Of a DNA stretch of 32,445 nucleotides, positions 16,510 through 25,720 are shown in pieces (position 1 is the first letter of the stretch; the number at the start of each line of letters is the position of its first letter). The stretch is from Bacteroidales bacterium (GTDB lineage Bacteria > Bacteroidota > Bacteroidia > Bacteroidales > PUMT01): assembly GCA_007123885.1 (NCBI GenBank), contig SLGC01000396.1, positions 1 through 32,445 on the forward strand, written 5' to 3'. A model generated the notes under the pieces. The model worked only from the letters and a program-made list of their open reading frames with translations. It was not told the DNA's origin and did no database searches. A program made the position numbers and the translations under genes.

Positions 16510-18612
16510 ATGGCTACACTAGAGAAAATAAGAAACCGGGCAGGAGTACTGGTAGCAGTCGTTATTGGCTTGGCCCTCTTTGCATTTATTCTGGGAGATA
16601 TCCTTGGGTCAGGACCTTCCCTTTTTACCAACTCGCAGTTTGAAATTGCGGAAATTGCGGGTAAATCTGTTTCATTCGAGAAGTTCCAGCAGAGGGTTGA
16701 GGAAATGACGGAAGTGCATATGCAAAATACAGGAACAACTGCCCTGGACGCTGAAACACATGAACAAATACGCGAACAGGCATGGCAGCAACTTCTTAGG
16801 GAAATAATCTTCGAACAACAATATGAGAGGCTTGGAATTGATATAAGTCCTGAAGAAATGCTTGATATGGTCCAGGGAGCTAATATCCATCCATATGTGA
16901 GGCAGCTTTTTACCGATCCTTCGACCGGTATATTCAACCAGGAAGCCGTAGTTCAGTTTCTCAGGTCAATGAGGGATGATCCTTCCGGGCAGCAAAGAGC
17001 CTGGTGGCTTTATATTGAAAATGAAATAGCCAGGGAAAGGAAACAGGCCAAATACAATAATCTTCTGGGTAAAGGCTTGTATGTTACCTCGCTTCAGGCA
17101 GAGAATGCGTGGGAAGAAAATAATAAAAGCGTTGATTTTGATTTCATTGTACAAAGATTCAATACGGTAGATAACGAACTCGCAGAAGTTACCACGGCAG
17201 ATATCAGGCGCTATTACCGCCTCAACAGGGATGATTTCAGGCAGGCTGCATCAAGGGATATCGAATATGTAACATTTGATGTAAATCCTTCAGAACAGGA
17301 TGACCAGCTTGCCAGGGAATGGATTGAAAGTATGAAGGAGGAATTTGCACAGGAGGATGAAATAAGACAGTTCATCAACCTGAATTCGGATATACCCTAC
17401 GATCCGCGCAACCGCACGCGGGAGCAGCTCCCGGAGACCATTGCCGATTTCATGTTTGAGGCTCAGCCCGGCGATATCTACGGCCCCTGGTTTGAAGATG
17501 ATACCTATATGCTTTCCCGGCTTGTAGCGATAAATTTTGTTCCGGATTCCATCAGGGCCAGACATATACTTATTCAGCCCGGTCAGCAGCTTACCCACCA
17601 GCAGGCGCAGGATCAGGCCGACAGCCTGCTTAACGAACTGCGTCGGGGCGTAGATTTTGAAGTGCTTGCCATGCAGTATTCGGATGATCCGGGATCACGC
17701 CTGGACGGCGGAAATCTTGGCTGGTTCACCGAAGACATGATGATCCCTGAGTTCAGCAATCCTGCTTTTAAAGCCCGCGTCAGGGAACATTTCATTGTTG
17801 AGAGCCAGTTCGGGATACATATTGTCCAGGTATTAAACCGCTCAAGAGAGGTCAAAAAGGTGCAGGTAGCCACTCTTGGAAGGGAAGTGACACCAGGTTC
17901 CAGGACATATCAAAGGGTATACTCCAGTGCTAGCCAGTTTGCCGGCAGGAGTAACACTTATGAAGAATTTGCCAGGGCGGCTGAAGAAGAGGGTCTGACT
18001 ATCAGGAGGGCGGACAATTTGCTGATTAACGACAGCCGTATCACCGGACTTGATTCAGGCCGGGAAGTTATAAGATGGGCATTTGAATCCAGGGAAAATT
18101 CGGTTTCACCCATTTTCGAAATTGGCGACAGGTTTGTTATTGCCACTGTAACCAGCGTGCGCAGAGATGGATACCAGGCTCTTGAAGAGGTTCGCGATGA
18201 AATTGAAGAGATCCTTGTAAGAGAAAGAAAAGGAGAAATAATTGCATCCCGCCTTAGGGAAAAAATGCAGGAAACCGATGATCTGACTTCACTGGCAGAC
18301 GCACTTAACACACAGGTTGCACAGGCCGGCGACATCCGTTTCTCATCTTTATCTGTTCCAGGGGCAGGAATTGAGCCCCGGCTTGTGGCTGCTGCTGTCC
18401 GTGGTGAAGAAAACCGGCTGTCCGGGCCTGTGATCGGAGAAAACGGAGTTTATGTTGTCATGGTGACGGATGTCAGGATGCCCGATGAAAAAGATCTGGA
18501 AATGGAAAAAGCAAGGCTTGCAAACAGCAAGAGATCCAGGGTTTTTATAGAGGCATTCGAAGCATTGAGGGAAGAGGCAAATATTAAAGATAACAGGCAC
18601 AAATTCTTTTGA
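16510..18612 (+). CDS. ppiD: PpiD-type peptidyl-prolyl isomerase (SurA_N / parvulin)
   Basis: A membrane-anchored periplasmic chaperone and prolyl isomerase, 700 residues. A single N-terminal helix, GVLVAVVIGLALFAFILGDIL (about 13-33), anchors it, with the bulk outside the inner membrane. A SurA_N-like chaperone region covers about 40-220. A parvulin (PPIC) domain starts at IRARHILIQPGQ (about 347) and includes FEVLAMQYSDDPGS and GGNLGWFTEDMM, and IHIVQVLNRS near 440. A second, less clear isomerase-like region lies in 480-600. This is the usual Bacteroidota form, longer than E. coli PpiD. It likely helps fold outer-membrane proteins such as those encoded upstream. Promoter and terminator enclose it alone. 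Confidence 0.9.
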   Translation: MATLEKIRNRAGVLVAVVIGLALFAFILGDILGSGPSLFTNSQFEIAEIAGKSVSFEKFQQRVEEMTEVHMQNTGTTALDAETHEQIREQAWQQLLREIIFEQQYERLGIDISPEEMLDMVQGANIHPYVRQLFTDPSTGIFNQEAVVQFLRSMRDDPSGQQRAWWLYIENEIARERKQAKYNNLLGKGLYVTSLQAENAWEENNKSVDFDFIVQRFNTVDNELAEVTTADIRRYYRLNRDDFRQAASRDIEYVTFDVNPSEQDDQLAREWIESMKEEFAQEDEIRQFINLNSDIPYDPRNRTREQLPETIADFMFEAQPGDIYGPWFEDDTYMLSRLVAINFVPDSIRARHILIQPGQQLTHQQAQDQADSLLNELRRGVDFEVLAMQYSDDPGSRLDGGNLGWFTEDMMIPEFSNPAFKARVREHFIVESQFGIHIVQVLNRSREVKKVQVATLGREVTPGSRTYQRVYSSASQFAGRSNTYEEFARAAEEEGLTIRRADNLLINDSRITGLDSGREVIRWAFESRENSVSPIFEIGDRFVIATVTSVRRDGYQALEEVRDEIEEILVRERKGEIIASRLREKMQETDDLTSLADALNTQVAQAGDIRFSSLSVPGAGIEPRLVAAAVRGEENRLSGPVIGENGVYVVMVTDVRMPDEKDLEMEKARLANSKRSRVFIEAFEALREEANIKDNRHKFF

Positions 18613-18634
18613 TCAATAAAATTTTAAGGGATAT

Positions 18635-18668
18635 AAGCGGTTAAAACATGGTTTTAACCGCTTTTTTT
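18635..18668 (+). terminator. Strong rho-independent terminator of ppiD
   Basis: A perfect 13-bp stem, AAGCGGTTAAAAC (18635-18647) with GTTTTAACCGCTT (18651-18663) around a 3-base ATG loop, followed by T-run 18662-18668. The longest possible nadC reading frame would begin at the ATG in this loop, which is strong reason to reject that start. Confidence 0.95.
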
Positions 18669-18704
18669 ATATATTTTAGCATTTGTTTACCTCACCTGAT
18701 AAAA

Positions 18705-19535
18705 ATGAAAACCTTCGTTTTTACTGACAAGCTGATCGAACTGGCTCTCGATGAAGATCTTGGCGGGAGCGGAGATGTGACCTCAGAACCGGTATTTACC
18801 GGCGAAAAACATGCATTCAGGCTTATTTCCAAAGATACCGGCATACTTTGCGGAATTGAAATTTTCAGGCAGGTAATGTTAAAGGTTGACCAGGAAACTG
18901 ATATCACAATATATTTCAATGATGGTGACCGCATAGAAACCGGCGATGTGGTAGCCGATATCAGCGGTAAGGTTGTTTCCATACTGAAGGCGGAACGCAC
19001 CGCACTGAACTTTTTATCCATGCTGTCTGCAGTGGCCACAAAAACGGCAGAATATGTAAAAGAGGCCGGAGGCAGGCTTGTGATCCTGGATACAAGGAAA
19101 ACCATACCGGGCTTCAGGCAGCTCCAGAAATATGCCGTACGGTGTGGTGGCGGCAGCAATCACAGGATGGGTCTTTATGACATGGTCATGATAAAGGATA
19201 ATCATATAGATGCTGCCGGAGGGATAAGTGCAGCAGTAACCAGGATAAGGGAACGGTGGGGCAACCGGTTTAAAATAGAGGTCGAGACAAGGAACCTGGA
19301 AGAGGTCAGGGAAGCACTGGCATGCAGGGTTGACAGGATCATGCTCGACAATATGGATAACGGTGAAATTGCAGCGGCGGTCGGGCTTGCAGAAGGGAAA
19401 TGCGAAACGGAAGCCTCGGGCAATATTACCCTCGGCAGGATCAGATCGCTTGCATCAACCGGTGTCGGATTTATTTCATCGGGGGAGCTTACCCACTCTT
19501 TCAGGGCTTTCGATTTCAGCTTAAAGGAAAAGTAG
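18705..19535 (+). CDS. nadC: Nicotinate-nucleotide pyrophosphorylase (quinolinate phosphoribosyltransferase)
   Basis: Converts quinolinate and PRPP to nicotinate mononucleotide with loss of CO2, the third step of de novo NAD synthesis. The 276 residues have LALDEDLGGSGDVTS near the start, KAERTALNFLS, DTRKTIPGFR, KYAVRCGGGSNHRMGLYDMVMIKDNH with the active-site residues, and IEVETRNLEE plus MLDNM further on. The length is typical. The frame reaches back to 18648, but that ATG lies in the terminator loop, while the ATG at 18705 follows AAAAA and starts the conserved domain. It lies 83 bases upstream of nadB in the same direction, and the two are likely cotranscribed. nadA is not in the window. 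Confidence 0.95.
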   Translation: MKTFVFTDKLIELALDEDLGGSGDVTSEPVFTGEKHAFRLISKDTGILCGIEIFRQVMLKVDQETDITIYFNDGDRIETGDVVADISGKVVSILKAERTALNFLSMLSAVATKTAEYVKEAGGRLVILDTRKTIPGFRQLQKYAVRCGGGSNHRMGLYDMVMIKDNHIDAAGGISAAVTRIRERWGNRFKIEVETRNLEEVREALACRVDRIMLDNMDNGEIAAAVGLAEGKCETEASGNITLGRIRSLASTGVGFISSGELTHSFRAFDFSLKEK

Positions 19536-19618
19536 TTTAAATGCCCTGCAAAATGATTTGCATCCGGTGAGCCTGTGTGCTGTATGTAACCTTAACAACA
19601 AAAATATTTACACATAAA

Positions 19619-21184
19619 ATGAGACATTATTACGATGCGGTTATTGTAGGCTCAGGGCTGGCAGGGTTGACCTGTGCCATATACCTGAAAAAAGCCGGCC
19701 TGGACATAGTTGTAATGACCAAGGAGCCGGAACTGAATGAAACAAACACCTTCTATGCCCAGGGAGGAATAATTGCATCTACAGATGATGATTCGGCCGA
19801 ACTGCTGAGAAGCGACCTTCTAAGGGCCGGGGCAGGATACAACAACCTTGAGGCGGTAGATTTTTTTGTCAGGTACGGTCCGCCCCTTGTATTTGATTTT
19901 CTGATAGATGAGGTGGGCATCCAGTTCAGCAGATCCGTGGAAGGGCAGATCGACTATACCGAGGAGGCTGCACACAGCAAAAGGCGGATAGTACATTACG
20001 AAGATCATACCGGCGATAAAATAGAGGATTCGCTTATTGATTATGCCCTGAAGTGCGGAGTGAAGTTCCTTGCAGATCATACAACTGTAGACCTTATTAC
20101 AAATAACCACCATTCCCGCGATACCCAGGAAGTTTACAGGGAAAGGGAGGTTATGGGAGTATATGCCCTTAATAACAGGGAGGGGGTAATTGAAACCTTT
20201 TTCTCAAGGAACGTCATACTTGCAACAGGCGGTACCGGCAGCCTCTATTTCCACAGCACCAATCCCGTCTCGGCAACGGGCGACGGGGTAAGCATGGCGC
20301 ACCGTTCCGGTGCCGACATCATCAATGCGGAGTTCATCCAGTTTCACCCCACATCATTGTATCACCGCGATATAAAAAGATTCCTTATTTCCGAATCTCT
20401 ACGCGGCGAGGGTGCAAGGCTGGTGGATCACCAGGGGATATATTTTATGAAGGAATATTCAGAACTGGGCGACCTTGCGCCCAGGGATATTGTCTCAAGG
20501 GCTGTTTTTGACAGGATATCCAAATCGGGCAAGGAATACATGCTGCTTGACATTGCAAACCATTACAAAGGCAGCAGCCCTCTCGGGGAAAGGTTCTCCA
20601 AAATATACCACACCTGTAAAAAGGGAGGAATAGATATTACAAAAGAGCCCATCCCCATCACACCGGCGGCACACTATTTTTGCGGCGGGATAAAAACCGA
20701 TACCAGGGGAAAGACTTCGCTGAAAAACCTTTTTGCAGTGGGCGAGGTTTCATGTACGGGGCTTCATGGTGCGAACAGGCTGGCATCGGCCTCCCTTCTC
20801 GAGGGTCTGCTATGGGGAAAATCGGCCGCCGAAGAGATAATCAGCAACGGAAGGGAGATCAAAAGAGAACGTTTTGACAATATACCCGACTGGTCCAGGC
20901 CCACGAATGCCGAAGCCTTCGATCCGCTGCTGATAGACCAGGATATGAAAGCCATCCAGCTTACCATGTGGAACTATGCCGGGATAATCCGCACCGAAAA
21001 AGGATTGCGCCGGGCACAGGCGGACCTTGACTATTACGCCCACCGGATCATGAGATTCTATAAAAGCGCCGAGATCAACAAGGAGATCATCGAGCTCAGG
21101 AATGCCGTGGTAAGCTCCCAGCTGATAGTTGCCGCAGCCATCAGAAATTCAAAACCGGTAGGGTGCCACTATATAAGGAAATAA
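19619..21184 (+). CDS. nadB: L-aspartate oxidase
   Basis: FAD enzyme that oxidises L-aspartate to iminoaspartate, which NadA condenses with dihydroxyacetone phosphate to quinolinate. The 521 residues have the FAD-binding VIVGSGLAGLTCA, NTFYAQGGI with the conserved flavin-site segment, VEGQIDYTEEAAHSKRRIVH, RNVILATGGTGSLY, FHPTSLYHRD, and TPAAHYFCGGIKTDTRGKTS with GLHGANRLASASLLEGL. This set is that of NadB and not of the succinate dehydrogenase/fumarate reductase flavoproteins, which have a covalent-FAD histidine context. The frame is open 14 codons further to 19577, but MRHYYDAVIVGSG from the ATG at 19619 is the natural start. It is paired with nadC just upstream. Confidence 0.95.
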   Translation: MRHYYDAVIVGSGLAGLTCAIYLKKAGLDIVVMTKEPELNETNTFYAQGGIIASTDDDSAELLRSDLLRAGAGYNNLEAVDFFVRYGPPLVFDFLIDEVGIQFSRSVEGQIDYTEEAAHSKRRIVHYEDHTGDKIEDSLIDYALKCGVKFLADHTTVDLITNNHHSRDTQEVYREREVMGVYALNNREGVIETFFSRNVILATGGTGSLYFHSTNPVSATGDGVSMAHRSGADIINAEFIQFHPTSLYHRDIKRFLISESLRGEGARLVDHQGIYFMKEYSELGDLAPRDIVSRAVFDRISKSGKEYMLLDIANHYKGSSPLGERFSKIYHTCKKGGIDITKEPIPITPAAHYFCGGIKTDTRGKTSLKNLFAVGEVSCTGLHGANRLASASLLEGLLWGKSAAEEIISNGREIKRERFDNIPDWSRPTNAEAFDPLLIDQDMKAIQLTMWNYAGIIRTEKGLRRAQADLDYYAHRIMRFYKSAEINKEIIELRNAVVSSQLIVAAAIRNSKPVGCHYIRK

Positions 21185-21298
21185 TTTATCCTCAGTACTT
21201 TCCGGCAAAAAAAAAATAATTCCGCAACACAATTTTTGAGGCCTTTTCAGGATTTTATTGGTATATTTACAATAGGGATAAAAAGAGGCAACATATTC

Positions 21299-24200
21299 AT
21301 GGCCGAAGAAAAAATCACACAGGGAGAAGAGGTCATCATGGCCTGCATAGGTGCATCTGCCGACGGCATAACGGCAATGGAGGCATTTTTCAGCAACTTC
21401 CCTCCCAGTCCCCGGATAATAATCGCCGTTGTCCAGCACCTTTCCCCCGACCATAAAAGCATCCTTCCTGAAATTCTTCAGAGAAAGGCGGATATGAAAG
21501 TGTTCGAGATGGGGAACGACATGAAGCCGGAACCGGGCAACGTGTATGTCCTGCCCTCGGGATCAGACGGGTCAATCTCGGGGGGAAAATTCCGGCTGTC
21601 CAAATATTCGAGGGCTCAGAAAGGGCTTCACCTGCCAATCGATATGTTCCTGCGCTCCCTCGCGGCCGAATACCAGAACAGGTCGGCCGCCATAGTACTC
21701 AGCGGGTCGGGCTCGGATGGATGCCTGGGGATCAAGGATATAAAGGATGCCGGGGGACTGGTAATGGTGCAGGATCCAAAGAGCGCCCGCTTCAAAGGTA
21801 TGCCGCAGAATGCAATTGAGACCGGGATGGTGGAAAAAATCGGCAGCCCTGAAGAGCTACCCGCCTTTTTGCTGGAATTCCAGAGAAACTGTGTAAGGGA
21901 GGATCAGCCGATCGATGATACCGATTCGGATAAGCTGATGGAAAGGATGTTCAGGCTCATCTTAAAGCGCACCGGCCATGATTTTTCAGGATACAAAAAA
22001 AGCACCATCCACAGGCGGATTCGCCGGAAGATGACTCTTCACCGGAAGGAGAACTTCGCCGATTACCTGGCTTTGCTTGAAAAGTCCCCTTCCGAAGTGG
22101 AAAGCCTGTTCAGGGACCTGCTGATCGGGGTTACCTCCTTTTTCAGGGACATGGAATCATTCAAGGCAGTGCAGGAAAAGGTGCTCACTACCCTGATCAA
22201 AAACAGTGACGGTGAGACCATCAGGATATGGATAGCAGCCTGCTCTTCCGGCGAGGAGGTTTACTCATTAGCCATCCTTGCCAGTGAAGTCCAGGAAGAA
22301 CTCGGGATCAGGGCCAGCATCAGGATCTTTGCCACCGATATCGACTTCAGGGCGCTTGAAGTGGCAAGGCAGGGCAGGTACAGGCAAAACATAAGGGCAG
22401 ATATCCCCGACGATCTCCTGAAAAAATACTTTTCAAAAGCGGATGATATTTACCAGGTAGATAAGGAGGTGCGCAATATGATCACCTTCGCGGAGCACAA
22501 TATCCTGAAGGATCCTCCCTATTCTCAGCTGGACCTTATCAGTTGCCGCAATTTTCTCATCTATCTTGATTCCGCCACACAGCAACAGGCACTCAACACT
22601 TTCCATTATGCACTGAAAGATGACGGATACCTTTTTCTGGGACAATCGGAAAAACACTCCGCCAGGGGAGAATCCTTCAAAGTCATCGGAAAGGAATATG
22701 CCCTTTTCCAGAAGAGACAAAACAGCAGGTCCCTTGAAGACTACCTGTACCAGGCACGTAAAAAGGATGTCCAGGTGCACCGGGGCAAATCCAGGCAGCC
22801 CGGGGAACCGGTATCGGTTGGCGAATTTGCCGAAAAAACGGCTTTAAGGGATTATATGAATCCTTTCCTGGTAATTGACAAAAAGGGTGAGATCCAGTAT
22901 TCGCTCGGCCAATGTGAAAAGTACCTGAGTTTCCCTGTGGGCGAACCCGACCGTAACATAGTGAACCTGGTAAAAGAGGGACTGAAACTGCCTGTTTCCA
23001 GTGCACTGCGCAAAATAAGGACAAAAGCCGAACCGGTCAGGCTCAACAATATAAAGGTAACCCCGGGAGATGACGTCATGATCGTTAACCTGTCGCTCAT
23101 CCCGGTAACCAGGCCCGCCCACCTGAACCATTTAGTAATAGTAAGTATTGAACCGGGCCATACTGCCGGCACGAAAGAGAAAGAGGGTGATCATGCCCGG
23201 GATATGTCGGAAGAGTCGGATGATTATATACAGCAGCTTGAGAGGGAGCTTCAGGAAAACCGGGAATACCTGGGCAACGTGATCGAGGATTTGGAAACTG
23301 CCAACGAGGAGCTTAAAACTGCAAATGAAGAGGCCGTATCCACCAACGAGGAACTCCAGAGCACCATAGAGGAGCTGGAGACCTCAAAAGAGGAGATGCA
23401 GTCGCTCAACGAGGAACTGGATACCTCGAATACCGAACTGCACAGGAAAGTGGATGAGATAACACGCGCCAACAATGACCTGGAAACACTGCTGCGAAGC
23501 ACCGATTTAGGAATACTGTACCTTGACAGGGATCTGCGGATCCGCCGGTTTTCACCCAAAATAAAGGCTATTGTCAACCTTCTTGAATCGGATATAGGCC
23601 GTTCGATAGAGGATTTTGAGATTAAGTTTTCCCAGGCCGACCTGATTGGCCATGTCAGGCATGTGCTGCAAAACCTTGAACCGTTAGAAAAAGATATCTC
23701 AAGGGATGATGAAAAATACTACTGGATGCGCATACTGCCCTACAGGATAATTGACAGGAGGGTGGATGGAGTGGTCATCACCTTTACCGACATTACCGAA
23801 AGGTACCGGGTGCAAGAACTTATCCAGGAATCGGAACAGTTGAAAAGGTACAAATATCTCTTCCACCATATTGAACATGGATTTGCACTCTGCAAGGCAA
23901 TGCGCCGTTCGGGAGGCAATATTTACGATTTACAGCTGAAGGAGTCAAATGTTGCCTTTGAAGAGATCGTTGGCGTAAACCTGGAAAAAGATAGAAACAG
24001 TAAAATGTCGGAACTGTTCAGTGAAAAAAGCATCCCGCTCCCGGTGCAGCAAATATGCAGGAGGCTGCAGACAGGGAAAACGTTTAATGATGAGATCCAT
24101 ACCGGCGAAACCGACCGGTTCCTGAAGATCCTCTTTTTTTCGGTGGACAGTGACCTGGTTGCCGGGTTTGTCCAGGATGTTACCGGCGACAGGAAGGAGA

Positions 24201-25720
24201 TAAAAGCCCGGCTGCATCTGGCTTCCATTGTCGAATCGACCGAAGATGCCATCTTTAGCGAATCAACCGGCGGGAAGATACTGACCTGGAACATGGGAGC
24301 TGCAAACCTTTACGGGTACACAGAAAAAGAGGCTGCAGGATCAGATGCCGGCATGCTCTATAATGAGCCCGATAAGGAACAGGATATTATCCGGAGAATT
24401 AAAAAGGGCGAAAATGTAACCAACCAGGAGACTGTTCATTACAGGAAGGACGGCACCACCGTACATGTGTCGGTCACCCGGTCGCCGATCAGGAATGAGA
24501 GACAGGAGATTGTCGCCATCTCGACCATTGCAAAGGATATCACCCATTTAAGGGAGAGGGAGCAGGAACTGGTAAAAGCAAGGAAAATTGCAGAGCAGTC
24601 TGTAAAAACCAAGAACCTGTTCCTCTCAAATATATCACATGAGGTGCGCACCCCGCTCAATTCCATCCTGGGTTTTGCCGGCATGCTCGATGACGAGGTC
24701 AGGAATCCGAAGTGCAGGAGATATATCGGGAATATAGTCCAGTCAGGCAAACAGCTGCTGAATATTATAAATGATATTGTCGATGTTTCCCGGCTGGAGG
24801 CGGGTGAGTTGCCTGTTCATCCCGCCCTTGTGAACATAGACAAGTTAATGAGGGAGACCAGGGAACAGTTTGAAGGTTACGCCGCCACGGACAAAAAACA
24901 GCTGATTGATTTTCGTATAAAATTGCCGGACCATAAGGATGATCTTTATACAGTTACAGACGGGCACAGGCTGCGGCAGATAATCCACAATTTGTTAAGC
25001 AACGCCTTCAAGTACACTGAAAAGGGGTATGTGGAATTCGGATACCGGGATACCGGCAGGGGCGAGCTGCTGTTCTATGTGAGCGACAGCGGTGTGGGGA
25101 TAAGCAGGAGGTACCATGAAAAGATATTTGAACGGTTCCAGCAGGTTGAGGAGACAGTTCCGGGACAGGTAATACGGGGGACAGGCCTTGGTCTGACCAT
25201 AGCACGCGGACTGACCCGCCATCTCGGAGGCAGGATGTGGGTGGAATCCGAAAAGGGAAAAGGGTCGGTATTTTATTTTACCATCCCCCTGAAACAGGAT
25301 CCTGATAAAAAGGATGCCGTTCATACAGAAGAGATTACTGCCCCCGATCTTACCGGGAAAAGGATACTGATCGGTGAGGATGACCCGTACAACCTTGAAA
25401 TACTCAGGTTCATGCTTAAAGATACAGGCGCGAAAATTTCGGCGGCCCGGGACGGGGAAAAGGTGCTGGAACTGTTTCACAGCAAGGGAGCTGATCTTAT
25501 ACTGCTTGATATCAGGATGCCCAAAAAAAACGGTTATGAGCTCCTAAAGAAAATCCGGTCGACCAACCACGGGATACCGGCAATCGCAGTATCTGCCTTT
25601 GCAATGCCCGAGCAGATAAAAAAAAGCATGGATACCGGATTTGACGACCACCTTGTTAAACCCGTATCAAGAAAAGTCCTTTATGATACGCTGGTGGAAC
25701 ACCTTAACCTCAACGGCTAA
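21299..25720 (+). CDS. CheB-CheR-PAS-histidine kinase-receiver fusion protein
   Basis: A 1473-residue sensory hybrid. CheB methylesterase domain (about 12-190) has GASADG with Ser20, VQHLSPDH with His47 and GSGSDG with Asp near 140, so the catalytic triad is complete. It lacks the N-terminal receiver of classical CheB. The CheR methyltransferase domain (about 205-470) has KKSTIHRRIRRKM, GVTSFFRD and AACSSGEEVYS for SAM binding. A PAS-like region (about 516-610) is followed by a coiled coil (642-736) of repeated NEEL-type heptads. Further PAS units lie at about 727-835, 850-963 and 970-1082. A HisKA domain (SNISHEVRTPLN, His1114), an HATPase (NLLSNAFKYTEKG, DSGVGI, GTGLGL) and a receiver (Asp1404 in LLDIRMP) complete it. 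The frame is open from a TTG at 21236, but the ATG at 21299 begins just before the CheB domain. No transmembrane helix and no che genes nearby. The 3' end overlaps ftsZ by 4 bp. Confidence 0.9.
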   Translation: MAEEKITQGEEVIMACIGASADGITAMEAFFSNFPPSPRIIIAVVQHLSPDHKSILPEILQRKADMKVFEMGNDMKPEPGNVYVLPSGSDGSISGGKFRLSKYSRAQKGLHLPIDMFLRSLAAEYQNRSAAIVLSGSGSDGCLGIKDIKDAGGLVMVQDPKSARFKGMPQNAIETGMVEKIGSPEELPAFLLEFQRNCVREDQPIDDTDSDKLMERMFRLILKRTGHDFSGYKKSTIHRRIRRKMTLHRKENFADYLALLEKSPSEVESLFRDLLIGVTSFFRDMESFKAVQEKVLTTLIKNSDGETIRIWIAACSSGEEVYSLAILASEVQEELGIRASIRIFATDIDFRALEVARQGRYRQNIRADIPDDLLKKYFSKADDIYQVDKEVRNMITFAEHNILKDPPYSQLDLISCRNFLIYLDSATQQQALNTFHYALKDDGYLFLGQSEKHSARGESFKVIGKEYALFQKRQNSRSLEDYLYQARKKDVQVHRGKSRQPGEPVSVGEFAEKTALRDYMNPFLVIDKKGEIQYSLGQCEKYLSFPVGEPDRNIVNLVKEGLKLPVSSALRKIRTKAEPVRLNNIKVTPGDDVMIVNLSLIPVTRPAHLNHLVIVSIEPGHTAGTKEKEGDHARDMSEESDDYIQQLERELQENREYLGNVIEDLETANEELKTANEEAVSTNEELQSTIEELETSKEEMQSLNEELDTSNTELHRKVDEITRANNDLETLLRSTDLGILYLDRDLRIRRFSPKIKAIVNLLESDIGRSIEDFEIKFSQADLIGHVRHVLQNLEPLEKDISRDDEKYYWMRILPYRIIDRRVDGVVITFTDITERYRVQELIQESEQLKRYKYLFHHIEHGFALCKAMRRSGGNIYDLQLKESNVAFEEIVGVNLEKDRNSKMSELFSEKSIPLPVQQICRRLQTGKTFNDEIHTGETDRFLKILFFSVDSDLVAGFVQDVTGDRKEIKARLHLASIVESTEDAIFSESTGGKILTWNMGAANLYGYTEKEAAGSDAGMLYNEPDKEQDIIRRIKKGENVTNQETVHYRKDGTTVHVSVTRSPIRNERQEIVAISTIAKDITHLREREQELVKARKIAEQSVKTKNLFLSNISHEVRTPLNSILGFAGMLDDEVRNPKCRRYIGNIVQSGKQLLNIINDIVDVSRLEAGELPVHPALVNIDKLMRETREQFEGYAATDKKQLIDFRIKLPDHKDDLYTVTDGHRLRQIIHNLLSNAFKYTEKGYVEFGYRDTGRGELLFYVSDSGVGISRRYHEKIFERFQQVEETVPGQVIRGTGLGLTIARGLTRHLGGRMWVESEKGKGSVFYFTIPLKQDPDKKDAVHTEEITAPDLTGKRILIGEDDPYNLEILRFMLKDTGAKISAARDGEKVLELFHSKGADLILLDIRMPKKNGYELLKKIRSTNHGIPAIAVSAFAMPEQIKKSMDTGFDDHLVKPVSRKVLYDTLVEHLNLNG

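Noticed and set aside
19547-19562. Hairpin TGCAAA-ATGA-TTTGCA between nadC and nadB
   Set aside because: Only a 6-bp AT-rich stem with no T-run, so not called a terminator; expected by chance in such sequence.
21236-21298. N-terminal extension of the CheB-CheR hybrid from a TTG
   Set aside because: The residues precede the CheB domain and resemble no known segment; the ATG at 21299 is a better start.
23226-23506. Possible tandem DNA repeat or CRISPR-like array
   Set aside because: The repetition is at protein level, from coiled-coil heptads; the DNA units are not identical and have no spacers.
24995-25480. 161-codon minus-strand frame opposite the kinase
   Set aside because: Falls on the HATPase and receiver codons, which have intact motifs on the plus strand.
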